Shown piece by piece: positions 8,426 through 18,547 of a DNA stretch of 64,000 nt. The stretch's first letter is position 1. The number at the start of each line of letters is the position of its first letter. The DNA lies in assembly GCF_001443045.1 (NCBI RefSeq), contig NZ_LKPJ01000012.1, positions 69,314 through 133,313 of the forward strand. The letters are read 5' to 3'. The stretch comes from Burkholderia ambifaria (GTDB taxonomy: Bacteria; Pseudomonadota; Gammaproteobacteria; Burkholderiales; Burkholderiaceae). The notes under the pieces are model-generated. The model had not been told where the DNA came from and made no database searches. It worked only from the letters and a program-made list of their open reading frames with translations. The translations under genes were made by a program, and so were the position numbers.

Positions 8426-9835
8426 ATGAAACTGACTTTTCTCGGCGCGACCGAAACCGTGACCGGCTCGAAGTATCTGGTCGAGCACGGCGGCCGGCGC
8501 GTGCTGGTCGATTGCGGCCTGTTCCAGGGCACGAAGAACCTGCGGCTGCGCAACTGGCGAGCGCTGCCGCTCGCGCCCGACACGCTGGACGCGGTCGTGC
8601 TCACGCACGCGCATATCGATCACAGCGGCTATCTTCCGGTGCTGGTGCGCGAAGGGTATCGCGGGCCGGTGTACTGCACGGCGGCCACGGCCGAACTCTG
8701 CGACATCATGCTGCGCGACAGCGCGCGGCTGCAGGAAGAGGAAGCCGACTTCGCGAACCGGCACGGCTACTCGAAGCATCATCCGGCGCAACCGCTGTAC
8801 ACGCTGGACGACGCGCAGCGCGCGCTGCGCCTGCTGAAACCCGTCGCGTTCGACGAATGCACGTCGCTTGGCGGCGGCCTGTCGTTCCGCCTGCTGCCGG
8901 CCGGACATATCCTGGGCGCGGCGAGCGTCGTGATGCACTGGGACCACAAGGTGCTCGCGTTCTCGGGCGACCTCGGCCGCTATCACGATCCGATCATGCA
9001 GCCGCCGCGGCCACCCGCGCATGCGGACTACCTGGTGGTCGAATCGACGTACGGCGACCGGCTGCACCCGACGTCGGATCCCGAGAACGAGCTGGCCGCG
9101 CTGTTCGACAAGACCTTCGCGCGCGGCGGGGTCGTCGTGATGCCGTGCTTCACCGTCGGCCGCGCGCAGGAGATCCTGCACTACATCGCGCGGCTGAAGG
9201 CGTCCGGCCGCATGGCGCGCGTCCCGGTGTTTCTCGACAGCCCGATGGCGACGGACGTGACCGAGCTCTATCGCCACCATATCCTCGAACACCGGCTGAC
9301 CGTGTCCGACGCGAACGCGCTCGGCCACGCGGCGACGATGATCCGGTCGGTCGAGCAGTCGAAGGCGATTGCCGAACACCATGGCCCGATGGTCATCATC
9401 GCCGGCAGCGGGATGGCAACGGGCGGGCGCGTGCTGCATCACCTGGCCCGCTATGCGCCCGATGCGCGCAACACGATCGCGCTGGTCGGCTACCAGGCCG
9501 TCGGCACGCGCGGCGCGGCGCTGGCCGCGCACGAGCCGACGGTGAAGATTCACGGCGAATACGTCCGCGTGCGCGCGCAGGTCGAGTCGATCACGACGCT
9601 GTCGGCCCATGCCGACTACGAAGAGATCCTCAAGTGGCTCGGCACGATGCAGTGCGCGCCCGTGCAGACCTTCATCACGCATGGCGAACCCGCTGCCGCG
9701 GATGCGCTGCGCCGGCGTATCTCGGAAACCCTGCACTGGCCGTGCGAGGTGCCGATCTACGAGCAATGCGTCGATCTGGACAAAGTCGAAGACGAAGCCG
9801 GCGGCGCGCAGGAACCCGCCGCGCTGTCGTCGTGA
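8426..9835 (+). CDS. Beta-CASP metallo-beta-lactamase-fold hydrolase (RNA-processing type)
   Basis: 469 aa; the start at 8426 follows a CGAGG site. The metallo-beta-lactamase motif THAHIDHSG lies near residues 58-66. The beta-CASP insert carries ESTYGDR, the GSGMATGGR motif and the late SAHAD and ITHGE motifs that complete the two-zinc site. This is the architecture of CPSF73/RNase J-like nucleases, so RNA cleavage is the expected activity. It converges on the alcohol dehydrogenase gene across a strong hairpin. In a low-oxygen locus it may alter mRNA turnover; this is inference. Confidence 0.9.
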   Translation: MKLTFLGATETVTGSKYLVEHGGRRVLVDCGLFQGTKNLRLRNWRALPLAPDTLDAVVLTHAHIDHSGYLPVLVREGYRGPVYCTAATAELCDIMLRDSARLQEEEADFANRHGYSKHHPAQPLYTLDDAQRALRLLKPVAFDECTSLGGGLSFRLLPAGHILGAASVVMHWDHKVLAFSGDLGRYHDPIMQPPRPPAHADYLVVESTYGDRLHPTSDPENELAALFDKTFARGGVVVMPCFTVGRAQEILHYIARLKASGRMARVPVFLDSPMATDVTELYRHHILEHRLTVSDANALGHAATMIRSVEQSKAIAEHHGPMVIIAGSGMATGGRVLHHLARYAPDARNTIALVGYQAVGTRGAALAAHEPTVKIHGEYVRVRAQVESITTLSAHADYEEILKWLGTMQCAPVQTFITHGEPAAADALRRRISETLHWPCEVPIYEQCVDLDKVEDEAGGAQEPAALSS

Positions 9836-9866
9836 CTCACGGCGATGCCGGCGAATCGCTGAACGC

Positions 9867-9910
9867 GCGTGACGGGAAACCGGTGCAGCCACCGGCTCCC
9901 GTCACGCTTT
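9867..9910. terminator. Strong hairpin terminator between convergent genes
   Basis: Perfect 11-bp arms GCGTGACGGGA and TCCCGTCACGC (9867-9877 / 9897-9907) enclose an inner 6-bp stem CCGGTG/CACCGG. TTT follows on the + side. It lies between the hydrolase and dehydrogenase stop codons and can serve both strands. Confidence 0.75.
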
Positions 9911-9919
9911 GCGTGGCAA

Positions 9920-10960
9920 TCAGCCCACTTCGATGATCACCTTCAGCGCGTGGGTTTGCGCGGCGCGCCCGAACGTGTCGTACGCGTGCTCCACCTCGTC
10001 GAGCGAGAACCGGTGCGTGATCAGGCGCTTCGGATCGAGGCGCCCGGCGCGCACGGTCTTCAGCAGCATCGGCGTGCTGACCGTGTCGACGAGCCGCGTC
10101 GTGATCGAGATGTTGCGATCCCACAGCTTCTCCAGGTGCAGGTCCGCCTTGACGCCATGCACGCCGACGTTGGCGACGACCCCGCCGGGCGCCACGAGCG
10201 ACGTGCACATCTCGAACGTCGCCGGAATGCCGACTGCTTCGATCGCGCAATCCACGCCGACGCCGTCGGTCAGCTTCATCACTTCCGCCACCGGGTCGCC
10301 GGTGCGGCCGTCGAAGCAGTCGGTCGCGCCGAAGCGGCGTGCGATCTCGAGGCGGTTGCCGTCCGGGTCGATCATGATGATCCGCGCCGGCGAATAGAAC
10401 TGCGCGGTCAGCAACGCGGCCAGCCCGATCGGCCCTGCGCCGACGATCGCGACCGAGCAGCCCGGCTGCACCCGGCCGTTGAGCACGCCGCATTCGAATC
10501 CGGTCGGCAGGATGTCGGACAGCATCACGAGCGCGTCCTCGTCCGCGCCTGCCGGAATCCGGTACAGGCTGGTCTGCGCGTGCGGGATGCGCACGTACTC
10601 GGCCTGCGTGCCGTCGATCCGGTTGCCGAGAATCCAGCCGCCCGTCGTGCAATGCGAATACAGCCCGCGGCGGCAATACTCGCAGCGGCCGCACGACGAG
10701 ATGCAGGAAATCAGCACGTGATCGCCCGGCTTCAGCGAATCGACCGCGGCACCGACCTGCTCGACGACGCCCACGCCTTCGTGGCCGAGAATGCGGCCCG
10801 GTTCGCAGGTCGGCACGTCGCCCTTGAGGATGTGCAGATCGGTGCCGCAGATCGTCGTGCGCGTCACGCGGACGATCGCGTCGGTGGGCGACTGCAGTTC
10901 CGGCCTGGGCCGCTGTTCGAGCGTCTTGCGCCCGGGTCCGTGGTAAACGAGTGCTTTCAT
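9920..10960 (-). CDS. Zinc-dependent alcohol dehydrogenase
   Basis: 346 aa; the start at 10960 is preceded by GGAGG. Motifs of medium-chain zinc dehydrogenases are present: catalytic-zinc ligands CGTD and GHE, structural-zinc cysteines in CGRCEYC and SHC, and the nucleotide-binding VGAGPIGLAA. It oxidises or reduces an alcohol/aldehyde pair with NAD(P). The left inverted repeat of the mobile element begins only 18 bp upstream of its start codon. The original upstream DNA is therefore the end of pta (see 24851), and the gene has been cut off from its native operon promoter. Confidence 0.9.
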   Translation of the reverse strand: MKALVYHGPGRKTLEQRPRPELQSPTDAIVRVTRTTICGTDLHILKGDVPTCEPGRILGHEGVGVVEQVGAAVDSLKPGDHVLISCISSCGRCEYCRRGLYSHCTTGGWILGNRIDGTQAEYVRIPHAQTSLYRIPAGADEDALVMLSDILPTGFECGVLNGRVQPGCSVAIVGAGPIGLAALLTAQFYSPARIIMIDPDGNRLEIARRFGATDCFDGRTGDPVAEVMKLTDGVGVDCAIEAVGIPATFEMCTSLVAPGGVVANVGVHGVKADLHLEKLWDRNISITTRLVDTVSTPMLLKTVRAGRLDPKRLITHRFSLDEVEHAYDTFGRAAQTHALKVIIEVG

Positions 10961-10972
10961 CTCGGTTCCTCC

Positions 10973-10977
10973 GTTGA
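10973..10977. repeat. Left copy of a 5-bp target site duplication (GTTGA)
   Basis: GTTGA directly abuts the outer GGGG of the left inverted repeat. The identical GTTGA abuts the right repeat at 24858. Five bases is the duplication length made by Tn3-family transposases. Confidence 0.88.
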
Positions 10978-11015
10978 GGGGCAATCGTCCTTTTCGTGCA
11001 TGTATGGCGGTTTCG
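10978..11015 (+). repeat. Left terminal inverted repeat of the Tn3-type element
   Basis: About 38 bp beginning GGGGCAATCGTCC. Its first 23 bases match the reverse complement of 24835-24857 with one difference. After a short variable patch, TGGCGGTTTCGC is shared again, with a one-base indel. The GGGG start and length fit Tn3-family ends. Confidence 0.88.
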
Positions 11016-11017
11016 CG

Positions 11018-11217
11018 CTAAATTTCTTTACGAATCAATTGCTTGTCAAGATTCTGATTTCGCAAAACCGCGTCCTTCGGATGTGAAATCTGGCGCTTCA
11101 GCGTGATGTACCCGCCAAGACACAATCGTGCCCGATAGTCAGCCAGCGGCAGTTGGGCGTCGACCAGCGCCGTCAGTTCCGGCGGCTCCCAGTCCGCGAA
11201 GAAGGTAAGTGCAATTT
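11018..11217 (-). pseudogene. Unidentified gene remnant next to the left end
   Basis: An open stretch of about 66 codons ends at a TAG at 11018-11020, with an in-frame TAG directly before its first codon and no usable start. The product (TFFADWEPPELTALVDAQ, later LCLGGYITLK) reads like real protein, so this is probably the C-terminal part of a decayed gene belonging to the element. I do not recognise its family. Confidence 0.45.
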
Positions 11218-11285
11218 CCTACATGAGCCCTGAGGTTATCGAAATATTCGCGCCTATCCACAAATCGATATAAACCGCCTGCTGC

Positions 11286-12159
11286 TCAGTTCCGTGCGGC
11301 AAACGCCTGATAGAACTGCCTGGCTCGCTGCACCTCGTCGCTATGCAAGTAGGTCGACGTCGTTGAGATCGATGCATGGCGCAGGTTGTCGCGCACCATG
11401 ACCAGCTCGGCGCCCCGCGCCAGCGCGTGCGAGGCGTGCGTATGGCGCATCCAATGCGGGCTGGCTCGGCGCAACTTCTCCGCCGTCGCGGGCCGCTCGT
11501 CCTGGATCGCATCGGCGACCAGAACGAAGAACCGCCTCAGCACGCGCCAAAGCCGCGTGCTTTCGATGCCTGCGCCGTCCTCGTCGAGACTCGCGACGAG
11601 CGGCGTCGCCGGGTTCCAGCGCTCCGGCGTGACCGGCAGGCCCCGCTGTACGAGAGACTGGTCGAGTGCCGTGCGTGCAAGCGGTGGCAGCGCCACTTTT
11701 CCGCGCTTGCCGCCCTTGCCCAGCACGTGTAGCCAATGATCCCCGTGTTCGTCCCGGCGTATATCGGCGAGCGTCGCGCTGACCAGCTCGCTCGCGCGCA
11801 AGCCGGTTGCATAACCGAAGTCCATACAGAAACCGCACGCGCTGGGCGGCCGGCACGCTCCAGCCGTAGGACCATTCGAGGCCGTCGGCAACAGTGCGGA
11901 TCAGCAGCCACTCGCCCTCGGAGAAACCGCGCGACACGTCCAGTCCCGCGCGCGGCGCGTGGCTCTTGACCTTGACGCCGGTGAACGGATTCGCCAGCAC
12001 GTAGCGCTGCTCGATCAGCCAGCGAAATAGCGCCGACAGGACATTCAGTGCATACGCCGCCGATCGGGGCGCGAGTGCGCCGATGAACGGTCGCCATTCG
12101 ACACTGCGCCGTGGCCGCGACGGCCCGACCCAGCGCTCGCGCGGCGTGGGCCGACCCTC
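11286..12159 (-). pseudogene. Tyrosine recombinase (integrase/TnpS-like), truncated and frameshifted
   Basis: Two overlapping frames give one recombinase. The N-terminal part reads ALNVLSALFRWLIEQRY, a core-binding SAM-like segment, up to VRFLYGL near 11820. Reading then shifts by one extra base into YATGLRASEL and continues to the end. The catalytic box HWMRHTHAS, the late ATYLH-like TSTYLHSD and the ATGLRASEL arginine are all visible. The N-terminus is lost where it abuts the imm11-like gene at about 12160. Some Tn3-family elements (Tn4651 group) use a tyrosine recombinase for cointegrate resolution, so it may be the element's own resolvase; an unrelated integrase is the alternative. Confidence 0.75.
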
Positions 12160-12677
12160 TTATTGTCCTCCACTACCTTCTTGAATGCCCTGGAAACAAA
12201 TACTGTCGAAGGTTTCTCTTTGAGCCTGAATATGTTAGCTCCTTGCACGCGATTTTCCAGAAGGACAATCTTATTGAATACCGTAGCAGTCGGATAAACC
12301 TTGAATTTAGACGACTCCAAGTCCACAGCGCCTTCAAGCACGGTGACCACATGAAATCCATGAATACCTTGGGTCGGCGCATCGACAGGCAACACCTCAC
12401 CATTGTTCCTAAGGAGAGGTTCAAGAACTTCAAGAGCTTTCGAACTAAACATCAAAAACGGCGACAGCATGGTTTGGACATCGCTATCCTTCATTTTTCG
12501 AGGAATGCCCCAGGATAGCTTAATCACATCGTAACTTGGCCCAAACTGCTGACCACTATGGGCAGTAGCCTGGATCGCGATGCTCTTGTCGTGGGGAATC
12601 TCCCCACTCTCATCGACTTGAACTAACGCTTGATACGAATCAGCTTGCCTCAAGCCATAAATTCCATTCATATGCAT
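12045..12677 (-). CDS. Imm11-like immunity protein with a chimeric C-terminus
   Basis: 210 aa from the ATG at 12677 (a second Met is two codons on). The family features are the opening IYGLRQADSYQAL and the end segment IFRLKEKPSTVFVSRAFKKVVED, typical of imm11 (DUF1629) immunity proteins found beside polymorphic toxins. From about codon 170 the frame runs out of the imm11 homology into the recombinase remnant, so the last ~40 residues are foreign and rich in Arg. The base composition is much lower in GC than the neighbours. Its cognate toxin is not present here; it reads as an orphan immunity gene trapped behind the Rhs module. Confidence 0.6.
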   Translation of the reverse strand: MHMNGIYGLRQADSYQALVQVDESGEIPHDKSIAIQATAHSGQQFGPSYDVIKLSWGIPRKMKDSDVQTMLSPFLMFSSKALEVLEPLLRNNGEVLPVDAPTQGIHGFHVVTVLEGAVDLESSKFKVYPTATVFNKIVLLENRVQGANIFRLKEKPSTVFVSRAFKKVVEDNKRVGPRRASAGSGRRGHGAVSNGDRSSAHSRPDRRRMH

Positions 12678-12679
12678 AC

Positions 12680-12818
12680 TCAGAAATGCAGCTCGTCGCC
12701 GACAGGGAAACACATCTGCAAGCCAAAGACGTGGAAACTGTCGCCGTTTGGCATGTCCCCTGTGACCTCGTCAACCTTGCGCGCTGCAAACCGACAGTCT
12801 ATGAACGGGAATGTCCGG
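12680..12818 (-). pseudogene. Possible toxin or immunity gene fragment
   Basis: Between the NTF2-type gene and the imm11-like gene an open frame of about 50 codons, without its own start, ends at a TGA two bases before the next ATG. It contains FIDCRFAARKVDEVTGDMPNG and is protein-like. It could be the tail of a displaced toxin or immunity gene left by recombination. No family is recognised. Confidence 0.3.
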
Positions 12819-13247
12819 TCACAATACTGATCGCTGCCATTTGTCTTTAAAGTTGAGAAGCTCCTTCTTCTTTATTTTCCACGCGCCATTTTTACACTTC
12901 AAGACGAATCGGAACTGGCTTTGCAGCCCATGCGCCTGCCGAATGATAAACACTGCCTCTCCATCCTCCATTTCCGCATGCTCCTCAACGTCGGAATCCG
13001 GATTATAAGTGGGCGGAGAAGTGCAGCCAAGGTCAATCAATCGTCCTTCGTACGCCTTATCGCGAAACGTCCATTGATCAAAAATCTCCATTAGTTTGTC
13101 GCGCGCTTCGTTGTCGACCGATTGGACATTTTGATTATTAGTCAATGCCTCTTGCTTCGTTTTGAAAAATTGATCCTCCCATCTATTCATTTCAAGCATA
13201 AACGATTTCAAGGTGTCACGCGCTCGTTCCAGTTCTTCAGTTGCCAT
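12819..13247 (-). CDS. NTF2-fold immunity protein, probable partner of the Rhs toxin
   Basis: 142 aa. It starts 10 bp after the rhs stop, exactly where the cognate immunity gene of an Rhs toxin sits. The pattern of an N-terminal charged helix and a C-terminal curved sheet (EAVFIIRQ, RFVLKCKNGAWKIKKKE) fits the NTF2-like immunity proteins. It should bind and block the nuclease tip of the Rhs protein in the producing cell. No signal peptide is present, consistent with a cytoplasmic nuclease target. The region is AT-rich compared with flanking genes, as is usual for exchanged toxin-immunity tails. Confidence 0.75.
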   Translation of the reverse strand: MATEELERARDTLKSFMLEMNRWEDQFFKTKQEALTNNQNVQSVDNEARDKLMEIFDQWTFRDKAYEGRLIDLGCTSPPTYNPDSDVEEHAEMEDGEAVFIIRQAHGLQSQFRFVLKCKNGAWKIKKKELLNFKDKWQRSVL

Positions 13248-13256
13248 TGCGAACCC

Positions 13257-16200
13257 TTAATTATTGAAGATTGCACTTATGATTTTCTGACCACCTTGCA
13301 GGACATCATAGGATATCTGCGTCGGCCGTGTTCCACCATTGCCGTAGATGAATTGTATATCCACGTCAGCTGAGCCGACTCTCCTAACATACGCAGCCAC
13401 CTGTCCTTCGAAATCCCTGAACGCACCCCGATTGATCCCCGGCAACTGAGGAAATACGCCATTTTTCCCGCCACTTCCTCCGAGAAGTTTCCCAAGAATG
13501 TGCCCGGCGTCGTCTGTTTGATTCCCCAATAATCGCGCCCATGCCCGCGACGATGCATTCGTGGCTGTTCCGGTGCCGAGGTCAGCGGCAGTGATTGTCG
13601 CAGTTGCACGTAAAGGCTGGCCCGCGGTGCCCCGTGAAACTGCTGGCGTAACACACCATCCCCACGGATCAATCCACGAGAGCGGGTTTGGTGCGTACGC
13701 ATAGAGGTTGTCACTACCCAATAGCCCGATCGGATCGGGATTGACGAACCGCCCCACATCCGGATCATAGAACCGAAAGTTGTTGTAATGCAGGCCCGTG
13801 CTCTGATCGGCATACTGCCCCGCGTAGCGGAGTGGTTGATCCGTCCGGGACGCGGTCAGTGAACGAGCCCCCTGCTCGACTTTGCCCCATGCCGTATATT
13901 GTCCGGCCCAAGCGAGTTCGCCGGCTTCGTCGGTGACTTCCAGCGGCGCCCCAACCAGATCGGTATGGAAGTAATAGATCCGTGCCGCGCGCTTCGCCGC
14001 ATCGATCGCAGCAGCAGCCAGCGCCTCTGCGATCACCGCGTCGACGCGCGCGGCGGGCGAATAAGGCGCATCCGGACTGTACACGTAGCTACTAACACCG
14101 GTCTCGCGGACCTCTTGGGCCAGCCTCAGCCCTTCCCATACGAACCGCTTCGTCTCCTTTCGAAGCTTCACGCCGCGCACGTCGAACGACGTATCGGTCT
14201 TCGTGAGGCGCCGTCCGAGCGGATCGTACGCAAAGCGCGTTTCCACGATGCCCCGCGCGTCTTGCGTGCTCACTGCGATCAGCCGGTCCTGACCGTCGTA
14301 CCTGAATCGCTGGGTCTGATTCGCGCCGCGCAGCTTCGTCGACAGGTTGCCGAACGGATCGTATTCGAAGCGCAGGTTCTGCCACATGCGCAGACGATTG
14401 CCCTCAACGTAGCCACGGCTTCTGCGCTGCACGTCGTCAAGCAGATTGCCCGCAGCATCCCATGCAAATTCTTCCAACTGTCGGTCGATGGTGTTCACTC
14501 GCCGAGTCAATTGCCCGGCCGGATCGTAGCTGTACTGGGTGTTGCCCCGCAGGTTGTCGCTCGTCTCGATCAGCTCGCCCGCGGCATCATATCCGTAGTT
14601 GCGCCAGAACTGGCCGCGTCCGCGGCCCAGCGCTTTGGGCTCGAAACCTGCCGACTGCCAGACTTTGCGACCGAGCGGGTCGTAAGCGGAGCGCTCAACC
14701 AGCCGACCCTGCGTGCGCGTGATCTCGCGATGCAGATCGTCGCGCTCGAAATCGCTTACTACCTGATCGCCGCACCGGATCTGATGCACGTGGCCCGAAC
14801 CGTAGCGCAGCATCTGCAGCGTCTGCTCGTGCGGCAGTTCAAGCGTCGCCACATTGTCGAGCTCATCGAGCGTGTACCGTACGATCCCGTTGGCGCCGTG
14901 TTCCGCGACGAGGCGACCAGCCTTGTCGTACTCGAACTCGACCGTATCGGGCTCAATGCCGAGCGCGAACCCCGCGGCCGTCGGCACGCGCTCGACCTTC
15001 ACCAGTCGGTCGCCCTTGTCGCGCTCGTAGCGAGTCACCTCGGTCGGCGTGTGCTGGACCTTCAGGTTGCCCATCCGGTCGCGTTCAAAGCGAATCGTGC
15101 GAGTCGGACGATTTGCCGTCGCGTATTCGTCCGGCACGCCGACAGTGTCCAGCGCCAACAACTCCCCTGCTTCACCATACCTGAAGCGGCGCTCCACGCC
15201 GTCCGGGCGCGTTTCCGCTGTAAGGCGCCCGCCAGCACTGTACGCGAACGTGTAGCGGGCATGCTCTCGCTGCAGCTCTCGAAGCCGCCCTTCGGCATCG
15301 TAGCGATAGCATGTTCGCCGGCCGGCTGGATCGATTGCTTCGACGAGCTGGCCGCGGCCATTGCGCAGTTTCTGTTGAATTCGTCCGCCGAGGCCAATGT
15401 GTCGCACCACCAGTCCGGCTGCGTCGTATTCGAAGTGCTCGGTGCTGCCGTCCGGATACGAGATGCGGCGCGGCTCGCCCGTTGGACGCATGTCGTACGT
15501 GATGCGCTGACCCAGTGCGTTCTCTTGCGCGAGTGGCACACCGAACGCATCGAAACTATTGCGTGTGGTTTTGCCCGAACAGTCCGTGTAACTGACCAGC
15601 TCGCCGAGCCGATTCCATTCGAGTGTCTTGCGGCCGCCGCGCGCGTCGATATGCGCGATGGGCAGCACGGTCAGGCCCTTGGGGTACTCGTAGCGATTTT
15701 CGCGACCCAATGGATCCTGACTTGACAACAGGCGACCTTGCGGATCGTATTCAGCGCGCCACGCACCGCCATCGGGTCCGACAATCTCTACCGGCCGCAT
15801 GCTGTTGCCGTCATAGCGCGTACGAGTCGCGCGGCCGAGCGGATCAGTTTCGACCACGATCCGACCGGCGTCGTCGTATTCGAACTCAACCGTACGCTCG
15901 CCCGGCAGCATCAGCATCACCGGCATCCCAGCGTCGTTGTACTTGATCCGGTAGAGCCCACCGTCGAAATCGATGTATTCGACAACCTGGAATTGTGCGT
16001 CGTAGCGCCAGTGCGCGGTGCGGCCATCAGCATGGCGAACGCGGGTCTGCCGACCTTCGATGTCGTACTCGAACGTCCAGGCCTCGCCGTCGCTGGTGCG
16101 TGTCGCGACGACTCGCGGCTGTCCTTCGACCGTCGACCAAGCATAGCTCGACGTAAATCCCAGGGCATTCGCGTGGCTCACCATCAGGTCGTTGGCATAG

Positions 16201-17519
16201 GTGAACCGGCGAACCACCGCCCCGTTTGCATCCGTTACGGACGCCAACTGGCCGCTTTCATCGTACCCGTAGGCGACGACGGGCCTGCGCTCTTCACCGT
16301 GAACGAGCGTGATCGCGCCAAGGCGCCCGTACGCGGGCTCGTAATCGAGCACGGCCCGGAGCCCGCCGCAGGTCAGGATCTCGCTGACGCGGCCGCGGCT
16401 GTCGCGCTCGAACTGGCACCACTGCCCTGCCTGATCCTCTATGCGGCGCACCCCTGCGATGCGACCGGAATCGGGCTCATATCGACCGAAGTCGTAATAC
16501 ATCTCGCCAAGGTCGTGGAGGATATAGCGCCCATCCGGCGTGCAGGTCAGGTATTGCTGCTCGGCCTCGCTGAACGCCGCCTGGCCGGCGCGCAATATCG
16601 GGAATCCCGTCTCGCGTCCCTGTGCATCCGTGTACCAGAGACGTCCGTCGCGCGCATGAAGACGTAGCTCCCACGGCAAGACCCAGCCACGGCCGAGCGT
16701 TCCCGTGTACTCGAGGCTGCTCGAGTAGAACCGCTTGATCGCGACCGGCATCGGGCTCGGAATGACATAGTCGATTTCCGATTCGGCCAGCAGAACCTTT
16801 CGCCCAGTCGTGACGTCGATCGGGTTGCCGAACATCCCGCCGATCGCCCTGTTGATCGCCGGACCGGCGACGTAACGCCCGACCGCCTCGCCCAGCACGA
16901 AGCCGCCAATGAACTTGGCTGCGCAAGGCAGCACGGCGCGTGACAGACCACCTGCAGCCTTGAGGAGCCCACCGAGACCGCCGACCAGGCCGGCCAGCGC
17001 AAACGCCCAATCCGTTGCGGTCCGAAGCCACGGCGGCACCTCGTCGGCGACAGGGAGGTAAGTCTGTGTCCCGCCGTGGAAAAAAGTATCGTGCGAGCCG
17101 TCGCCGATCGCGGCGCCGCAGGTGATCTTGTCGTCCTTGCGTGCCGCGGGCCGACCGTTGATGAAGATGTTCGTCGAGCCCTGGGCGACCAGAGGAATGG
17201 GATTGTGCTTGGTGCACGCCACGCCGCTCAGCGTTGCGTATGCGGCCGGTTTTCCGTTCACATAGACGTCGGACGAGCCCGTGACGATGTTGCCGGACGG
17301 CGAGCTGAACATCCGGCCGATCGCCTCTCCTAATGAGAGAAGCCCCTGCGCGCCGATACCGGCCGCCATGCCGGCGAGCAGCGCGACACCGAAACCGCAT
17401 GTGAACGTAGCGAATGCTACGGCGGCGATAAGCGCGATTCCCAAGACAGCGCCGACGAGAAAGCCCGTGAGCGCACTGGTGTGCTCGATCGGGTCAGTGA
17501 CACGCGCGGCTTCGTACAT
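13257..17519 (-). CDS. PAAR-domain Rhs toxin with a C-terminal endonuclease tip
   Basis: 1420 aa. The N-terminus holds hydrophobic transmembrane segments (residues ~17-60), then a PAAR domain ([23 protein letters not shown]) that caps the VgrG spike. The middle is a long YD/RHS-repeat shell. The shell ends at [19 protein letters not shown], the conserved Rhs self-cleavage region, leaving a variable tip of about 131 residues. The tip contains [16 protein letters not shown] (His about 1340), which resembles DNA/RNA non-specific endonucleases (NS_2 type). Neighbours fit a delivery cassette: an Eag chaperone upstream and an immunity gene downstream. It is expected to be delivered by a type VI secretion system and degrade nucleic acid in rivals. 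Confidence 0.9.
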   Translation of the reverse strand: MYEAARVTDPIEHTSALTGFLVGAVLGIALIAAVAFATFTCGFGVALLAGMAAGIGAQGLLSLGEAIGRMFSSPSGNIVTGSSDVYVNGKPAAYATLSGVACTKHNPIPLVAQGSTNIFINGRPAARKDDKITCGAAIGDGSHDTFFHGGTQTYLPVADEVPPWLRTATDWAFALAGLVGGLGGLLKAAGGLSRAVLPCAAKFIGGFVLGEAVGRYVAGPAINRAIGGMFGNPIDVTTGRKVLLAESEIDYVIPSPMPVAIKRFYSSSLEYTGTLGRGWVLPWELRLHARDGRLWYTDAQGRETGFPILRAGQAAFSEAEQQYLTCTPDGRYILHDLGEMYYDFGRYEPDSGRIAGVRRIEDQAGQWCQFERDSRGRVSEILTCGGLRAVLDYEPAYGRLGAITLVHGEERRPVVAYGYDESGQLASVTDANGAVVRRFTYANDLMVSHANALGFTSSYAWSTVEGQPRVVATRTSDGEAWTFEYDIEGRQTRVRHADGRTAHWRYDAQFQVVEYIDFDGGLYRIKYNDAGMPVMLMLPGERTVEFEYDDAGRIVVETDPLGRATRTRYDGNSMRPVEIVGPDGGAWRAEYDPQGRLLSSQDPLGRENRYEYPKGLTVLPIAHIDARGGRKTLEWNRLGELVSYTDCSGKTTRNSFDAFGVPLAQENALGQRITYDMRPTGEPRRISYPDGSTEHFEYDAAGLVVRHIGLGGRIQQKLRNGRGQLVEAIDPAGRRTCYRYDAEGRLRELQREHARYTFAYSAGGRLTAETRPDGVERRFRYGEAGELLALDTVGVPDEYATANRPTRTIRFERDRMGNLKVQHTPTEVTRYERDKGDRLVKVERVPTAAGFALGIEPDTVEFEYDKAGRLVAEHGANGIVRYTLDELDNVATLELPHEQTLQMLRYGSGHVHQIRCGDQVVSDFERDDLHREITRTQGRLVERSAYDPLGRKVWQSAGFEPKALGRGRGQFWRNYGYDAAGELIETSDNLRGNTQYSYDPAGQLTRRVNTIDRQLEEFAWDAAGNLLDDVQRRSRGYVEGNRLRMWQNLRFEYDPFGNLSTKLRGANQTQRFRYDGQDRLIAVSTQDARGIVETRFAYDPLGRRLTKTDTSFDVRGVKLRKETKRFVWEGLRLAQEVRETGVSSYVYSPDAPYSPAARVDAVIAEALAAAAIDAAKRAARIYYFHTDLVGAPLEVTDEAGELAWAGQYTAWGKVEQGARSLTASRTDQPLRYAGQYADQSTGLHYNNFRFYDPDVGRFVNPDPIGLLGSDNLYAYAPNPLSWIDPWGWCVTPAVSRGTAGQPLRATATITAADLGTGTATNASSRAWARLLGNQTDDAGHILGKLLGGSGGKNGVFPQLPGINRGAFRDFEGQVAAYVRRVGSADVDIQFIYGNGGTRPTQISYDVLQGGQKIISAIFNN

Positions 17520-17540
17520 GGTTCATGTCCTTTCTTGTTG

Positions 17541-17999
17541 TTATGCTGTTGCCGGCTCGGCTGGCAGGTAGCCTTCGAGCCAATTCCGCCACAATGTATC
17601 CAACGTTTCGCCGAAGCTCTTCGCGCTCGAGGCCGTGAAAATCAGCACCCGACCTGGCGCCACGATGAACGCCGCTTGCCGTTGAAAGACCATCTTTGCG
17701 CCGTTGCGGTAGGCCGTGTCGATGCGCTCGCCGGGCATGGCGTCCGCTCCGGGCCCGAGCCGCTCGGCCTGACGTGAGAGCAGCCGATGGCCTTGCAAAC
17801 GTGACTTGAGCATCGCCAGCTGTCGGTCGATGTAGGGCGAGAGGGTCTCGCCATCCTTGAGCCAGTCACGCGCGACGCTGAGGTTCGGTTGCGTCGCGAG
17901 GTCGACGGGGACGAACAGGTTGGTCGTACGATCCTCGAAGCCATCCGGCAGGACGATGCTGCCTTCGTGAATCCGGATGCGGTTGTCGGAATCGGTCAT
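17541..17999 (-). CDS. Eag-type chaperone (DUF1795/DcrB-like)
   Basis: 152 aa; it ends 21 bp before the rhs start. DUF1795 features are visible: an early GSIVLPDGFEDRTTN strand segment and the late AFIVAPGRVLIFTASS. Eag chaperones bind the hydrophobic N-terminal segments of PAAR-Rhs effectors and load them on VgrG. The partner here clearly has such segments. No signal peptide, so it acts in the cytoplasm. Confidence 0.85.
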   Translation of the reverse strand: MTDSDNRIRIHEGSIVLPDGFEDRTTNLFVPVDLATQPNLSVARDWLKDGETLSPYIDRQLAMLKSRLQGHRLLSRQAERLGPGADAMPGERIDTAYRNGAKMVFQRQAAFIVAPGRVLIFTASSAKSFGETLDTLWRNWLEGYLPAEPATA

Positions 18000-18060
18000 G
18001 CTTTATCTCGGAAAACGGGTTTCAGAAGTCGTCAGGGGCCACGGACGCACTGCCGCGCTT

Positions 18061-18504
18061 TCAATCGCCAAGTAGTGCGGCGGGAGCGTCACGGCGCAAA
18101 CGCATGCTGCCCAGCAGCAACGCGATCTGCGCGATCGCCCACATGTAAAAAGCGATGCCAAGATTTCGGATTGGAGTGGCATCGGCTTCGTTGAAGTACC
18201 ACTTCGTCGTCAGCAGCGAACAGAGCGCGCAGGCAACGGCCGCACCGGCGAACAAAGTCGCGCGCGCGTAACGGCGACGGACAAACTGGACGACGGCGAC
18301 TATGTAAAGCGGATTTGCGAGCCACGACGGATTCAGCATCAGCAGGCCCAACCAGCCTTGCGCCAGAAGGGACATTCCAGTGAGCGGCGATTCCCTTTCG
18401 AAATGCATCGCGGGCAACAGCAGCGAGGCGACGTACAGCGCTATTGATGCCCACAACACGACCTCTCGCGGCACGCGCGGCAACGAATCGACGGCGCCTC
18501 TCAT
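18061..18504 (-). CDS. Small membrane protein with about four transmembrane segments
   Basis: 147 aa. Hydrophobic segments occur at about 17-35, 47-62, 85-103 and 113-133, so it is an integral inner-membrane protein. I do not recognise a family. It lies between the ankyrin gene (43-bp gap) and the eag gene in the same orientation. It could be an additional immunity factor against the lipase or an unrelated cargo gene; position is the only support. Confidence 0.65.
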   Translation of the reverse strand: MRGAVDSLPRVPREVVLWASIALYVASLLLPAMHFERESPLTGMSLLAQGWLGLLMLNPSWLANPLYIVAVVQFVRRRYARATLFAGAAVACALCSLLTTKWYFNEADATPIRNLGIAFYMWAIAQIALLLGSMRLRRDAPAALLGD

Positions 18505-18547
18505 TCTCCGAATCCATTGCGACGGCCCGCCACCGATGACCGCACGC

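Noticed and set aside
12160..12160. A possible phage integration site (att) at the recombinase
   Set aside because: No tRNA gene or direct repeat was seen, and the island boundaries are explained fully by Tn3-type ends and the GTTGA duplication.
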